A DNA stretch of 15,224 bases from positions 1 to 15,224 of the forward strand of contig JASLBX010000354.1 of NCBI GenBank assembly GCA_030146385.1, read 5' to 3'. Below are positions 1 to 6,471 of this stretch, piece by piece. Within the stretch, counting starts at the first letter, position 1; each line of letters opens with the position of its first letter. Both the position numbers and the translations under genes were made by a program. The notes below the pieces were generated by a model. It did not search any database and was not told the DNA's origin. It saw only the letters and a program-made list of their open reading frames with translations. This DNA comes from Jiangellaceae bacterium (GTDB taxonomy: Bacteria > Actinomycetota > Actinomycetes > Jiangellales > Jiangellaceae).

Positions 1-125
1 TCGTCCCCGTTCCGCAACACCGTGATCGCGTTCCCCTCGGTGAAGTGGACGCCAATCAGGCACTCCAGGGTGCGGCGGAGCAAGCGCTCGGACTCTTCGG
101 CTTGCTGTGAATTGGGAGTCACCAT
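1..125 (-). CDS. Phospholipase D/cardiolipin synthase-like protein, N-terminus only (runs off left edge)
   Basis: Reading leftward from ATG 125-123 gives an uninterrupted 41-codon start that leaves the window at base 1. Residues 22-41 read CLIGVHFTEGNAITVLRNGD. The GN-x-(I/V)-x-VLRNGD pattern is what I know from the start of the catalytic region in bacterial phospholipase D-superfamily proteins of the cardiolipin synthase type, which make or hydrolyse phosphodiester bonds in phospholipids. The HKD catalytic motifs would lie outside the window, so the family call rests on this short stretch. A Shine-Dalgarno-like AGGGGG (135-140) sits 9 nt before the ATG; an in-frame GTG at 131-129 is too close to it and a GTG at 122-120 is further away, so ATG 125 is preferred. 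No transmembrane segment appears in the visible part. It lies downstream of ppc on the same strand but 272 bp away, so it is probably a separate transcript. Confidence 0.6.
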   Translation of the reverse strand, partial: MVTPNSQQAEESERLLRRTLECLIGVHFTEGNAITVLRNGD

Positions 126-397
126 CGACACGTTCCCCCTGTACCCCGGAAGTTGCCCCGCGACACACGCCTTGCTCCGAGCCGAAAAAGCGCTTGCCCG
201 GATCCACGATTTGGCAATCCGATGCGGGCACACAGCGATCAGAGCCACTGAGCCCAGATACTCCGCGAGCAGACTACTGCCAGGCTCGCCGTCCGGTCCA
301 CCGCCGTCCTGAGTGCCTGTCAGCGTCAACGCGACCAGCCCGCCGACGGGCGAGCGAAATGCTGCCAATCATGGTGGGGCGGAGCGTAGCCCCGAAA
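126..397. other. Intergenic region between ppc and the PLD-like gene
   Basis: No convincing coding sequence is seen on either strand in these 272 bp. The open frames here lack family resemblance and typical GC-rich codon behaviour. It holds two short GC-rich hairpins near the ppc end (described separately) and the Shine-Dalgarno of the PLD-like gene. No clear TANNNT promoter for the PLD-like gene was found. Confidence 0.5.
338..393 (-). terminator. Two GC-rich hairpins just downstream of ppc (possible terminator)
   Basis: Reading leftward from the ppc stop at 398, a stem GGGGC/GCCCC with an 8-nt loop (376-393) comes first, then a stem GCCCG/CGGGC with a 4-nt loop (338-351). Neither is followed by a clean T run, so these are weak candidates for ppc transcription termination. 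Confidence 0.3.
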
Positions 398-3043
398 TCA
401 GCCCGTGTTCTGCAGACCGGCCGCGATGCCGTTGACAGTGAGGTGTAGCAGCTGGCGTAACGCCTCAGTGTCAACCTCTCCGTCCGACCGCAACGCGCGG
501 AGGGCACGAACCTGTAGGTACGACAGCGCATCCACATAGGGATTGCGCAGCGCCACAGCCCGCCCCAGGACGCGGCGATCCTCGAGCAGCCGGGTGTGGT
601 CGGTAACCGCCAGCACCCAGGTGGTGGTCCGGGCGTGCTCGGCGAGGATCATCTCCGTCAGGTCGGGACGCTCTCCCAGCGCGATGTACTGCGCCGCGAT
701 CCGCCGATCGGTCTTGGCCAGCGACATCTCCGCGTTCTCGAGCATGACGGTGAATAGCGGCCACTCGTGGTACGCACGTCGCAACAACTCGACGTCCCCA
801 ACCGCCTCAAGTGCCGAACCCAAGCCGTACCAGCCGGGCAGATTGACGCGGGTCTGCGCCCACGCGAACACCCACGGGATCGCCCGCAGGTCATCCAACG
901 ACGAGACGGTCAGCCCGCGCCGAGCCGGACGCGAGCCGAGCGGGAGCGACCCGATCTCCTCCAGCGGAGTAACTCGGGCGAACCAGTCCGGGAATCCATC
1001 CGTACGAACCAACCGGTGATAGGCCCCCCGCGCCGCCGCATCCATCGTCGCGGCGACCGGAGCGAACTCGATTGCCGCCGCCCGCGCTCGCTCCTCGACC
1101 GCCGGGGTGGACGCAAGCAGCACCGCCGACGCGACCTGCTCGATGTGCCGCCGCGCGATCATCGGGTTGCCGTACCGCGCGAACACGACCTCGCCCTGCT
1201 CAGTGACTTTGAACCGTCCGGCCACCGACCCCGGTGCCTGCGCCTGCACGGCCCGGTTCACCGGCCCGCCGCCTCGGCCGAGGGCACCGCCCCGCCCGTG
1301 GAACAGGGTCAGCCGCAACGCATGCTTCGCGGCCCACGTCGTCAGACGGTCCTGCGCCTCGTACAGCGCGAGCGTGGCCGAGACCGGTCCCACGTCCTTC
1401 GCCGAGTCCGAGTACCCGAGCATGACCTCGTACCGCCGACCCGTCGCGGACAGCCGCCGGCGGACGTCCGGCAGCGTGATGATCTCCTCGAGAGTGTCGA
1501 TCGAGCGCTCGAGGTCCTCGCCGGTCTCGAAGAGCGGCACGACATCGAGTGCGACCTCCCGGTCGTCGAGTGCGTGCCGGGCCAGCTCGTACACGGCGGC
1601 GACGTCGGAGGCCGACTGGGTGAACGACACGACGTACCGACGGCAGGCGTCCACCCCGAACCGCTGCTGCAGCTGCGCGGCCACACGCAGCGTCGCCAGC
1701 ACCTCCTCGGTGGCCTCGGACAGCTCACCGCCGGCCCGGATCTCCGCAAGCGCCGCAGCATGCACCTTGCTGTGCTGCCGGATCTCCAACTCGGCCAGGT
1801 GGAAGCCGAACGACTCGACCTGCCAGATCAGGTTCTGCAGCTCGCCGTAGGCCTGCCGCTGTGCGCCCGCTGCGGCCAGGCTGTTCTGCACGATGCGCAG
1901 ATCAGCCAGCAGCTCTGCGGGCGACGAGTAGGACAGGTCCGCGTCGCGGCGGCGGGTCGCGGCAATGCGTTCAGCGGCAAGCAAGAGAGCAGCCCGGTGC
2001 GGCTCGTCCGGCGAGCGCACCATGACGTCCTCCGCCAGCTCCGGCTGGACGGCCGCGGCATCGTCGAGCAACCGGCGCACCGCCACCGATGGCGGAGTGC
2101 TCCGCGCGCCCACGGTCAACGCGCTGCCCACCCGCCGGGACGCCGTCTCCAGCGCGCTCAGCACGTGGTCGGCCTGGATCGACATCGCCTGGCGGGTCAC
2201 GACGCTGGTGACGTACGGATTGCCGTCCCGGTCACCGCCGATCCAGGACCCGAGCCTGACGAAGGCCGGAATCGCCGGCGGACGTGTCCCCGCCGCATCT
2301 CCGGTCAGCGCAGACTCAGCTCGCCGGTACACCTGCGGGACGACCGTGAACAGCACCTGGTCGAACGCAGCCATGGCGGTACGGACCTCGTCCAGCGGCC
2401 CCGGCCGGTCGGGACGCACCTGGGCGGTACGCCAGAGGACGTCCACCTCTTCGAGAAGCCGGCGGCGCAGGTCGATCTGCTCGGACGCGGCCAGCCGCGG
2501 ATCGTCCCGGTACTCCAGGAGTTCGGCGACCCGCCGGATCGCATTGACGACGGCCCGCCGGCGCGCCTCGGTGGGGTGAGCGGTGAGCACCGGCCGGAAC
2601 TCGAGGTCCTTGAGCAACGCGGCGGCCTGCGCCTCGCCGTGCAGCCTGGCGACCTCTTCGACGGCTTGCGCCACCGTGCCCGCGAGTGGCTTGTCCGGTT
2701 TCTCGTTGGCCCGCAACGACCGGATCCGGTGGTACTCCTCGGCGACGTTGGCCAGGTGGAAGTACACCGTGAACGCCCGCGCAACGTCCTCGGCCCGATC
2801 GAGCGGCCAGGACGTGACGAGCTTCTCGGCCTGGACGGCGGCGTCGTCGGCGACCGTAGCGTCCTCGTGGTGCGCCGCGATGGCCAGTTCGCGAAGCCGC
2901 TCGACATCGTCCAGAAGGCCCTGACCTCCGTACTCGCGCAGGATCGCGCCAAGGGCGTCACCGAGCATCCGGACGTCCGCACGCAGCGTGTCCGGCATCT
3001 CGAAGCGAGCGACCTCACGGGATCCGGTAGCCGTCGAGGACAT
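398..3043 (-). CDS. ppc: Phosphoenolpyruvate carboxylase
   Basis: Catalyses PEP + bicarbonate to oxaloacetate + phosphate in the cytoplasm, the anaplerotic entry into the TCA cycle. From the chosen ATG the protein has 881 residues, the normal length for bacterial PEPC (E. coli about 883). All key family motifs are seen in order: TAHPTE with the catalytic His (154-159), GSWIGGDRDGNP (265-276), GYSDSAKD (543-550), FHGRGGALGRGGGP (581-594), TEQGEV (614-619) and the invariant C-terminal QNTG (878-881). The frame stays open 49 codons further upstream, to 3190, but that would overlap the divergent pccB. ATG 3043 is chosen because a TACGCT -10 box ends 6 nt before it, fitting a leaderless transcript, and homology starts here. 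It is divergent from pccB with 76 bp between start codons. GYSDSAKD has Ala where Gly or Asn is common, which looks harmless. Confidence 0.97.
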   Translation of the reverse strand: MSSTATGSREVARFEMPDTLRADVRMLGDALGAILREYGGQGLLDDVERLRELAIAAHHEDATVADDAAVQAEKLVTSWPLDRAEDVARAFTVYFHLANVAEEYHRIRSLRANEKPDKPLAGTVAQAVEEVARLHGEAQAAALLKDLEFRPVLTAHPTEARRRAVVNAIRRVAELLEYRDDPRLAASEQIDLRRRLLEEVDVLWRTAQVRPDRPGPLDEVRTAMAAFDQVLFTVVPQVYRRAESALTGDAAGTRPPAIPAFVRLGSWIGGDRDGNPYVTSVVTRQAMSIQADHVLSALETASRRVGSALTVGARSTPPSVAVRRLLDDAAAVQPELAEDVMVRSPDEPHRAALLLAAERIAATRRRDADLSYSSPAELLADLRIVQNSLAAAGAQRQAYGELQNLIWQVESFGFHLAELEIRQHSKVHAAALAEIRAGGELSEATEEVLATLRVAAQLQQRFGVDACRRYVVSFTQSASDVAAVYELARHALDDREVALDVVPLFETGEDLERSIDTLEEIITLPDVRRRLSATGRRYEVMLGYSDSAKDVGPVSATLALYEAQDRLTTWAAKHALRLTLFHGRGGALGRGGGPVNRAVQAQAPGSVAGRFKVTEQGEVVFARYGNPMIARRHIEQVASAVLLASTPAVEERARAAAIEFAPVAATMDAAARGAYHRLVRTDGFPDWFARVTPLEEIGSLPLGSRPARRGLTVSSLDDLRAIPWVFAWAQTRVNLPGWYGLGSALEAVGDVELLRRAYHEWPLFTVMLENAEMSLAKTDRRIAAQYIALGERPDLTEMILAEHARTTTWVLAVTDHTRLLEDRRVLGRAVALRNPYVDALSYLQVRALRALRSDGEVDTEALRQLLHLTVNGIAAGLQNTG

Positions 3044-3049
3044 GTGCCC

Positions 3050-3055
3050 AGCGTA
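3050..3055 (-). promoter_or_regulatory. -10 box for leaderless ppc transcript
   Basis: On the minus strand the hexamer TACGCT (TANNNT) ends 6 nt before ATG 3043 with no Shine-Dalgarno between, so transcription would begin at or next to the start codon. The -35 region (around 3073-3079, GGACGC) is poor. Confidence 0.5.
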
Positions 3056-3106
3056 GTCAGCGAGCCTGTTCCGGCGTCCGGTCGTCCCAGCGCGTGGACG
3101 CTCGTC

Positions 3107-3112
3107 TAACCT
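3107..3112 (+). promoter_or_regulatory. -10 box for leaderless pccB transcript
   Basis: TAACCT (TANNNT) ends 7 nt before ATG 3120, and no Shine-Dalgarno precedes the start. This fits a leaderless mRNA. No good -35 match is visible 17-18 nt upstream. Confidence 0.5.
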
Positions 3113-3119
3113 GCCCCGC

Positions 3120-4706
3120 ATGACCACAACCGACTCGGGCCTCGATCCGCACAGCACCGCGGGCAAGATCGCCGACCTGAAGCGCCGCATCGACGATGCC
3201 GTGCACGCGGGCTCTCAGCGCGCCGTCGAGAAGCAGCATGCCAAGGGCAAGATGACCGCCCGGGAGCGGCTCAAGTTGCTCCTGGACGAGGGCAGCTTCG
3301 TGGAGTTCGACGAGCTCGCGCGGCACCGCTCGGTCGCTTTCGGAATGGAAAAGAACCGGCCGTACGGCGATGGGGTGGTCACGGGCTTCGGCACGGTCGA
3401 CGGCCGGCAAGTCGCCGTGTTCGCCCAGGACTTCACCGTCTTCGGCGGGAGTCTCGGCCAGGTCTTCGGCGAGAAGATCGTCAAGGTGATGGACTTCGCG
3501 CTCAAGAACGGCTGCCCGATGATCGGGATCAACGACTCCGGCGGGGCGAGGATCCAGGAGGGCGTCGTCTCGCTCGGCCTCTACGGCGAGATCTTCCGCC
3601 GCAACACGCTGGCGTCCGGGGTCGTCCCGCAGATCTCCCTGGTCATGGGGCCGTGCGCGGGTGGCGCGGTGTACTCCCCCGCAATCACCGACTTCACTAT
3701 CATGGTCGACGGGACGTCCCACATGTTCATCACCGGGCCGGACGTCATCAAGACGGTGACCGGCGAGGACGTCGGATTCGAAGAGCTCGGCGGGGCGCGC
3801 TCGCACAACACCAGATCGGGCAACGCCCATTACATGGCAACCGACGAGAGCGACGCCATCGACTACGTGCGCGCCCTGGTGTCGTACCTGCCGCAGAACA
3901 ACCTGGACGAGCCGCCGGCCTACGACGCGGACTCGGTGGTCGAGGTGACCGACGGCGATGTTGCACTCGACACCTTGATTCCGGACAGCGCCAACCAGCC
4001 GTACGACATGCACGACGCGGTGACCGCCGTGCTGGATGACGGCGAGTTCCTCGAGGTGCAGTCGATGTTCGCGCCGAACATCATCGTCGGCTTCGGCCGG
4101 GTGGAGGGACGCTCGGTGGGCGTTGTCGCCAACCAGCCGCTGCAGTTCGCCGGGACGCTCGACATAGACGCGTCCGAGAAGGCGGCGCGTTTCGTCCGGA
4201 CGTGCGACTGCTTCAACATCCCGGTCCTGACGTTCGTCGATGTGCCCGGCTTCCTGCCCGGGACGGACCAGGAGTGGAACGGGATCATCCGCCGCGGCGC
4301 GAAACTGCTGTACGCGTACGCGGAGGCGACCGTCCCCCTCGTCACCGTCATTACACGGAAGGCGTACGGCGGGGCGTACGACGTCATGGGGTCCAAGCAC
4401 CTCGGCGCGGACGTGAATCTGGCCTGGCCGACGGCGCAGATCGCGGTAATGGGCGCGCAGGGCGCTGTGAACATCCTGTACCGGCGCGACATCGCCGAGG
4501 CCGAGGATCCGGACGCCAGGCGGGCCGAACTGATCCAGGAATACGAGGACACGCTGGCCAACCCGTACGTCGCGGCCGAGCGGGGCTACATCGATGCCGT
4601 GATTCCGCCGTCGCGGACGCGAGTGGCGATCACTCAGGCTCTGCGAGCGCTGCGCACGAAGCGCGAGACGCTGCCGCCGAAGAAGCACGGCAACATCCCG
4701 CTGTAG
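3120..4706 (+). CDS. pccB: Propionyl-CoA carboxylase-type acyl-CoA carboxylase beta subunit (carboxyltransferase)
   Basis: The beta subunit moves CO2 from carboxybiotin on the alpha subunit to an acyl-CoA, giving methylmalonyl-CoA from propionyl-CoA. The protein has 528 residues, a full-length two-domain crotonase-fold carboxyltransferase. The N-domain oxyanion segments are NDSGGARIQEG (138-148) and CAGGAVYSPA (179-188), and the C-domain carries GGAYDVMGSKHLGAD (417-431) followed by AWPTAQIAVMGAQGAVN. Asp421 in GAYDVM matches the Asp that favours propionyl-CoA in Streptomyces coelicolor PccB (Asp422), where the acetyl-preferring AccB has Ile. That equivalence is from memory of the family; the residue itself is seen. 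ATG 3120 is supported by the TAACCT box 7 nt upstream. In many actinomycetes the epsilon subunit gene follows directly, but here it is 1.4 kb away behind two unrelated genes. The matching alpha subunit is probably accA at the right edge. Confidence 0.93.
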   Translation: MTTTDSGLDPHSTAGKIADLKRRIDDAVHAGSQRAVEKQHAKGKMTARERLKLLLDEGSFVEFDELARHRSVAFGMEKNRPYGDGVVTGFGTVDGRQVAVFAQDFTVFGGSLGQVFGEKIVKVMDFALKNGCPMIGINDSGGARIQEGVVSLGLYGEIFRRNTLASGVVPQISLVMGPCAGGAVYSPAITDFTIMVDGTSHMFITGPDVIKTVTGEDVGFEELGGARSHNTRSGNAHYMATDESDAIDYVRALVSYLPQNNLDEPPAYDADSVVEVTDGDVALDTLIPDSANQPYDMHDAVTAVLDDGEFLEVQSMFAPNIIVGFGRVEGRSVGVVANQPLQFAGTLDIDASEKAARFVRTCDCFNIPVLTFVDVPGFLPGTDQEWNGIIRRGAKLLYAYAEATVPLVTVITRKAYGGAYDVMGSKHLGADVNLAWPTAQIAVMGAQGAVNILYRRDIAEAEDPDARRAELIQEYEDTLANPYVAAERGYIDAVIPPSRTRVAITQALRALRTKRETLPPKKHGNIPL

Positions 4707-4770
4707 CGCTCCGTTCGATCACGTTCAGCATGCATGCGGGTGCCGTACCAGGCGCACGCGGGTGGTAAGG

Positions 4771-4790
4771 CACCAACAGGCCTGGTGGTG
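4771..4790. terminator. Imperfect inverted repeat between convergent pccB and araC-type gene
   Basis: Two 10-nt arms, CACCAACAGG and CCTGGTGGTG, pair with a single A-G mismatch and leave a GGCC loop in the folded form. It sits 65 bp after the pccB stop and 28 bp beyond the end of the convergent regulator gene, the right place for a bidirectional terminator. There is no T run. The rest of the 4707-4817 gap holds only a small GCATGCATGC palindrome near 4728-4738. Confidence 0.4.
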
Positions 4791-4817
4791 TTCCGGCGCT
4801 GGCCGCCGCCGCGGGAG

Positions 4818-5630
4818 CTACGTCGCTCGGTAACGCGCGGGCGTGACTCCGACATAGCGGCGAAAGTGCCGATTCAGGTGCGCCTGATCGTAGAAACCGG
4901 CGCTCGTGGCGACCTCGGCGGGTGGCGCGCCTGCCAGCAACAGTCGGCGAGCCAATTCCACCCGGCGTCCGGTCAGGTAGCGGTGTGGCGGCAAGCCGAA
5001 CCGGCGGGTGAATGCGCGCACCAGATGGGCCGGGTGAGCGTGCAGCACCGCGGCAGCCTCATCCAGTGTGACGCCGTCCAGCATCCGAGCGTCGAGCATG
5101 TCGCGAAGCTGTGCGGCCACTCCTTCGGCAGCAGGTTCGGTCGCAGCCGCCTCGGGACGCAGATGCCGGCCAAGCCGCTCGAAGATGACCGCGAGCTGGC
5201 TCTCGGCTTCGAACGCGTCGGCCGGATGCGCCAACGACCGGTGCAGTTGGTCGACCCGGCGGCGGAGCACTGGATCACGCAGCGTGGGTTGATCCACTGC
5301 GGGACCGATCAGGGCGTCGTCCAACATCCGCCGGTCGAGGTAAACAACTCGCTTGTGGAATCCGTGCTGCGTCCCGGGACGCCCATCGTGCGGGACGTCC
5401 GGCGGCAGCAAGGTCACGACTGATTGGACGACGCCGTGCTCGTTACGGTCGAGGTCGTAACTGATCACACCGTCGTCGACGATGAGTAGCGTCCACGAGT
5501 CGTGGGTGTGCGCCGGGTAGGCGTGGTCGATGAACCGCGCGTGGAACACCTCAGTGACGCCCTCGACGGCGGGCCGCCAGGCGGTGACGTGATTGAGTCC
5601 GGTCGCGACGGGACGGCGCCTCCCGCTCAT
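4818..5630 (-). CDS. AraC-family transcriptional regulator
   Basis: A 270-residue DNA-binding regulator. The N-terminal part (about 10-150) has the AraC-type cupin sensor pattern: the His-rich stretch HAYPAHTHDSW is followed by LLPPDVPHDG. The last ~95 residues form the double helix-turn-helix domain, with LDEAAAVLHAHPAHLVRAF as the first HTH and PPAEVATSAGFYDQAHLNRHF then GVTPARYR as the second, matching the AraC C-terminal signature. The frame is open to a TTG at 5645, but ATG 5630 is preferred because a TACGTT -10 box (5637-5642) lies 6 nt before it and would overlap the longer reading. It is divergent from the DUF2000 gene with 51 bp between starts, so it probably controls that gene and perhaps itself. 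The effector cannot be told from sequence. Confidence 0.93.
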   Translation of the reverse strand: MSGRRRPVATGLNHVTAWRPAVEGVTEVFHARFIDHAYPAHTHDSWTLLIVDDGVISYDLDRNEHGVVQSVVTLLPPDVPHDGRPGTQHGFHKRVVYLDRRMLDDALIGPAVDQPTLRDPVLRRRVDQLHRSLAHPADAFEAESQLAVIFERLGRHLRPEAAATEPAAEGVAAQLRDMLDARMLDGVTLDEAAAVLHAHPAHLVRAFTRRFGLPPHRYLTGRRVELARRLLLAGAPPAEVATSAGFYDQAHLNRHFRRYVGVTPARYRAT

Positions 5631-5636
5631 GCAAAG

Positions 5637-5642
5637 AACGTA
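5637..5642 (-). promoter_or_regulatory. -10 box for leaderless AraC-type regulator transcript
   Basis: On the minus strand TACGTT (TANNNT) ends 6 nt before ATG 5630. It lies inside the longer TTG reading and so argues for the shorter start. Confidence 0.45.
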
Positions 5643-5681
5643 CAAGACGGCGAGTGGCCGACTCGACCACGATTACCAAGC

Positions 5682-6101
5682 GTGAGCGAACCCGTTCGAT
5701 TCCCCACCAAGATCGCCATCCTGCTGCGCGACGACTTGGAGAGCTGGCAGCGGCTCAATGTCACGGCGTTCCTGTCCAGCGGCGTTGCCACCGACCCCGG
5801 ACTGGTCGGCGAAGACTACGTGGATGCCGATGGGACGCGCTATCTGCCCATGTTCCGGCAGCCAGTTCTCGTCTTCGCCGGCACCAAGGAGACCCTGACC
5901 GCCGCACACGCTCGGGCCCTGCGCCGTGGGCTGCGGGTGGCCATCTTCACGTCCGACCTGTTCAGCACGGGCAATGACCGGGACAACCGGGCCGCCGTCC
6001 GGGCGGTGCCGACGGATCAGCTCGACCTAGTCGGGCTTGCAGTGCACGGCCCGAAGAACGCCGTAGACAAGATCCTGTCCGGCGCGCACCTACACAAGTG
6101 A
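5682..6101 (+). CDS. DUF2000 family protein
   Basis: From GTG 5682 the protein has 139 residues, the usual size for the DUF2000 family (small alpha/beta cytoplasmic proteins of unknown function). Recognisable parts are FPTKIAILLRDDLESWQRLNVTAFL at residues 6-30, GTRYLPMFRQPVLVFAG in the middle, and a C-terminal stretch DLVGLAVHGPKNAVDKIL. The frame is open upstream to 5502 but that part is antisense to the regulator gene and has no family likeness. The start has neither a strong Shine-Dalgarno nor a clean TANNNT box; CACGAT (5668-5673), 8 nt upstream, is a weak -10 candidate. The divergent AraC regulator 51 bp away is the natural candidate controller. From memory, DUF2000 genes are often found next to AraC-type regulators; I cannot verify this here. 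No function is proposed. Confidence 0.85.
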   Translation: MSEPVRFPTKIAILLRDDLESWQRLNVTAFLSSGVATDPGLVGEDYVDADGTRYLPMFRQPVLVFAGTKETLTAAHARALRRGLRVAIFTSDLFSTGNDRDNRAAVRAVPTDQLDLVGLAVHGPKNAVDKILSGAHLHK

Positions 6102-6133
6102 TGACGCCGACCCGCCAGCGCCCGGGCCGCGCC

Positions 6134-6139
6134 TAGACT
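6134..6139 (+). promoter_or_regulatory. -10 box for leaderless accE transcript
   Basis: TAGACT (TANNNT) ends 7 nt before GTG 6147, the typical actinobacterial leaderless arrangement. It indicates that accE has its own promoter instead of depending on read-through from pccB. Confidence 0.55.
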
Positions 6140-6146
6140 GGACATC

Positions 6147-6362
6147 GTGAGCGATAACGCCGACCGGCCGCTGCGCGTCATCAAGGGCGAACCCACGCCC
6201 GAGGAGCTGGCCGCACTGGTCGCCGTCGTGTCGGCCAAGGCCGCGAGCGCCGGCGAGCCCGAGCCATCCCGGCCGTCGAACTGGGCGGCCTACTGGCGCA
6301 GCGTCCGGCGTCCGCTGCCGGCCGGCCCAGGCGCGTGGCGGGCCAGCGGCCTGCCCCGGTAG
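6147..6362 (+). CDS. accE: Acyl-CoA carboxylase epsilon subunit
   Basis: A 71-residue protein of the actinobacterial AccE/PccE family, small subunits that bind the beta carboxyltransferase ring and raise activity of the alpha-beta complex. The family features are all seen: N-terminal LRVIKGEPTPEELAALVAVV (9-28), a variable Ala/Glu/Pro linker, the Trp-containing segment SNWAAYWRSVRRPLP, and the C-terminal signature GPGAWRASGLPR. The start is GTG, supported by the TAGACT box 7 nt upstream. The expected partner is PccB encoded at 3120-4706. In Mycobacterium and Streptomyces the epsilon gene normally follows its beta gene directly; here the regulator/DUF2000 pair lies between. Short genes of this kind are easily missed, but the two conserved blocks make this call firm. 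Confidence 0.92.
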   Translation: MSDNADRPLRVIKGEPTPEELAALVAVVSAKAASAGEPEPSRPSNWAAYWRSVRRPLPAGPGAWRASGLPR

Positions 6363-6388
6363 TGCCTACGGCGATCCCCACCAGCGTG

Positions 6389-6428
6389 CCGGTGATAGCC
6401 CGGCAACACCGGTGATAGCCCGACAACA
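6389..6428 (+). repeat. 20-bp tandem direct repeat upstream of the DUF885 gene
   Basis: Two head-to-tail copies of CCGGTGATAGCCCGGCAACA (6389-6408) and the same with one G-to-A change (6409-6428) lie in the gap after accE. The second copy ends 6 bp before the likely -35 box of the next gene, so it could bind a regulator; it could also be a chance tandem duplication. Confidence 0.85.
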
Positions 6429-6434
6429 ATCGTC

Positions 6435-6464
6435 GTGACTCTCGTCAGACGTGTCGTCTAGGGT
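6435..6464 (+). promoter_or_regulatory. Promoter of the DUF885 gene (leaderless)
   Basis: GTGACT (6435-6440, -35-like) and TAGGGT (6459-6464, -10) are separated by 18 nt, and the -10 ends 7 nt before GTG 6472. This is the best formed promoter in the window and decides the start of the downstream gene. Confidence 0.6.
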
Positions 6465-6471
6465 CGGCCAG

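Noticed and set aside
22..448. Small plus-strand open frames at the left end
   Set aside because: No family likeness or Shine-Dalgarno; they overlap the PLD-like start and the ppc end on the other strand.
767..3109. Long open frame of 780 codons on the plus strand
   Set aside because: It is antisense to ppc, rich in Arg/Pro/Gly and without any family motif; high-GC third positions keep the opposite frame open.
398..3190. Longer N-terminus for PEP carboxylase (start at 3190)
   Set aside because: The extra 49 residues overlap the divergent pccB gene and its promoter, lack homology, and a TANNNT box marks ATG 3043.
3057..4688. Long minus-strand open frame opposite pccB
   Set aside because: Shadow of pccB; low-complexity Arg/Val/Asp-rich composition and overlap with both ppc and pccB starts.
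6389..6428. Tandem repeat as a mini CRISPR array
   Set aside because: The two copies are directly adjacent with no spacer, and no cas gene is in the window.
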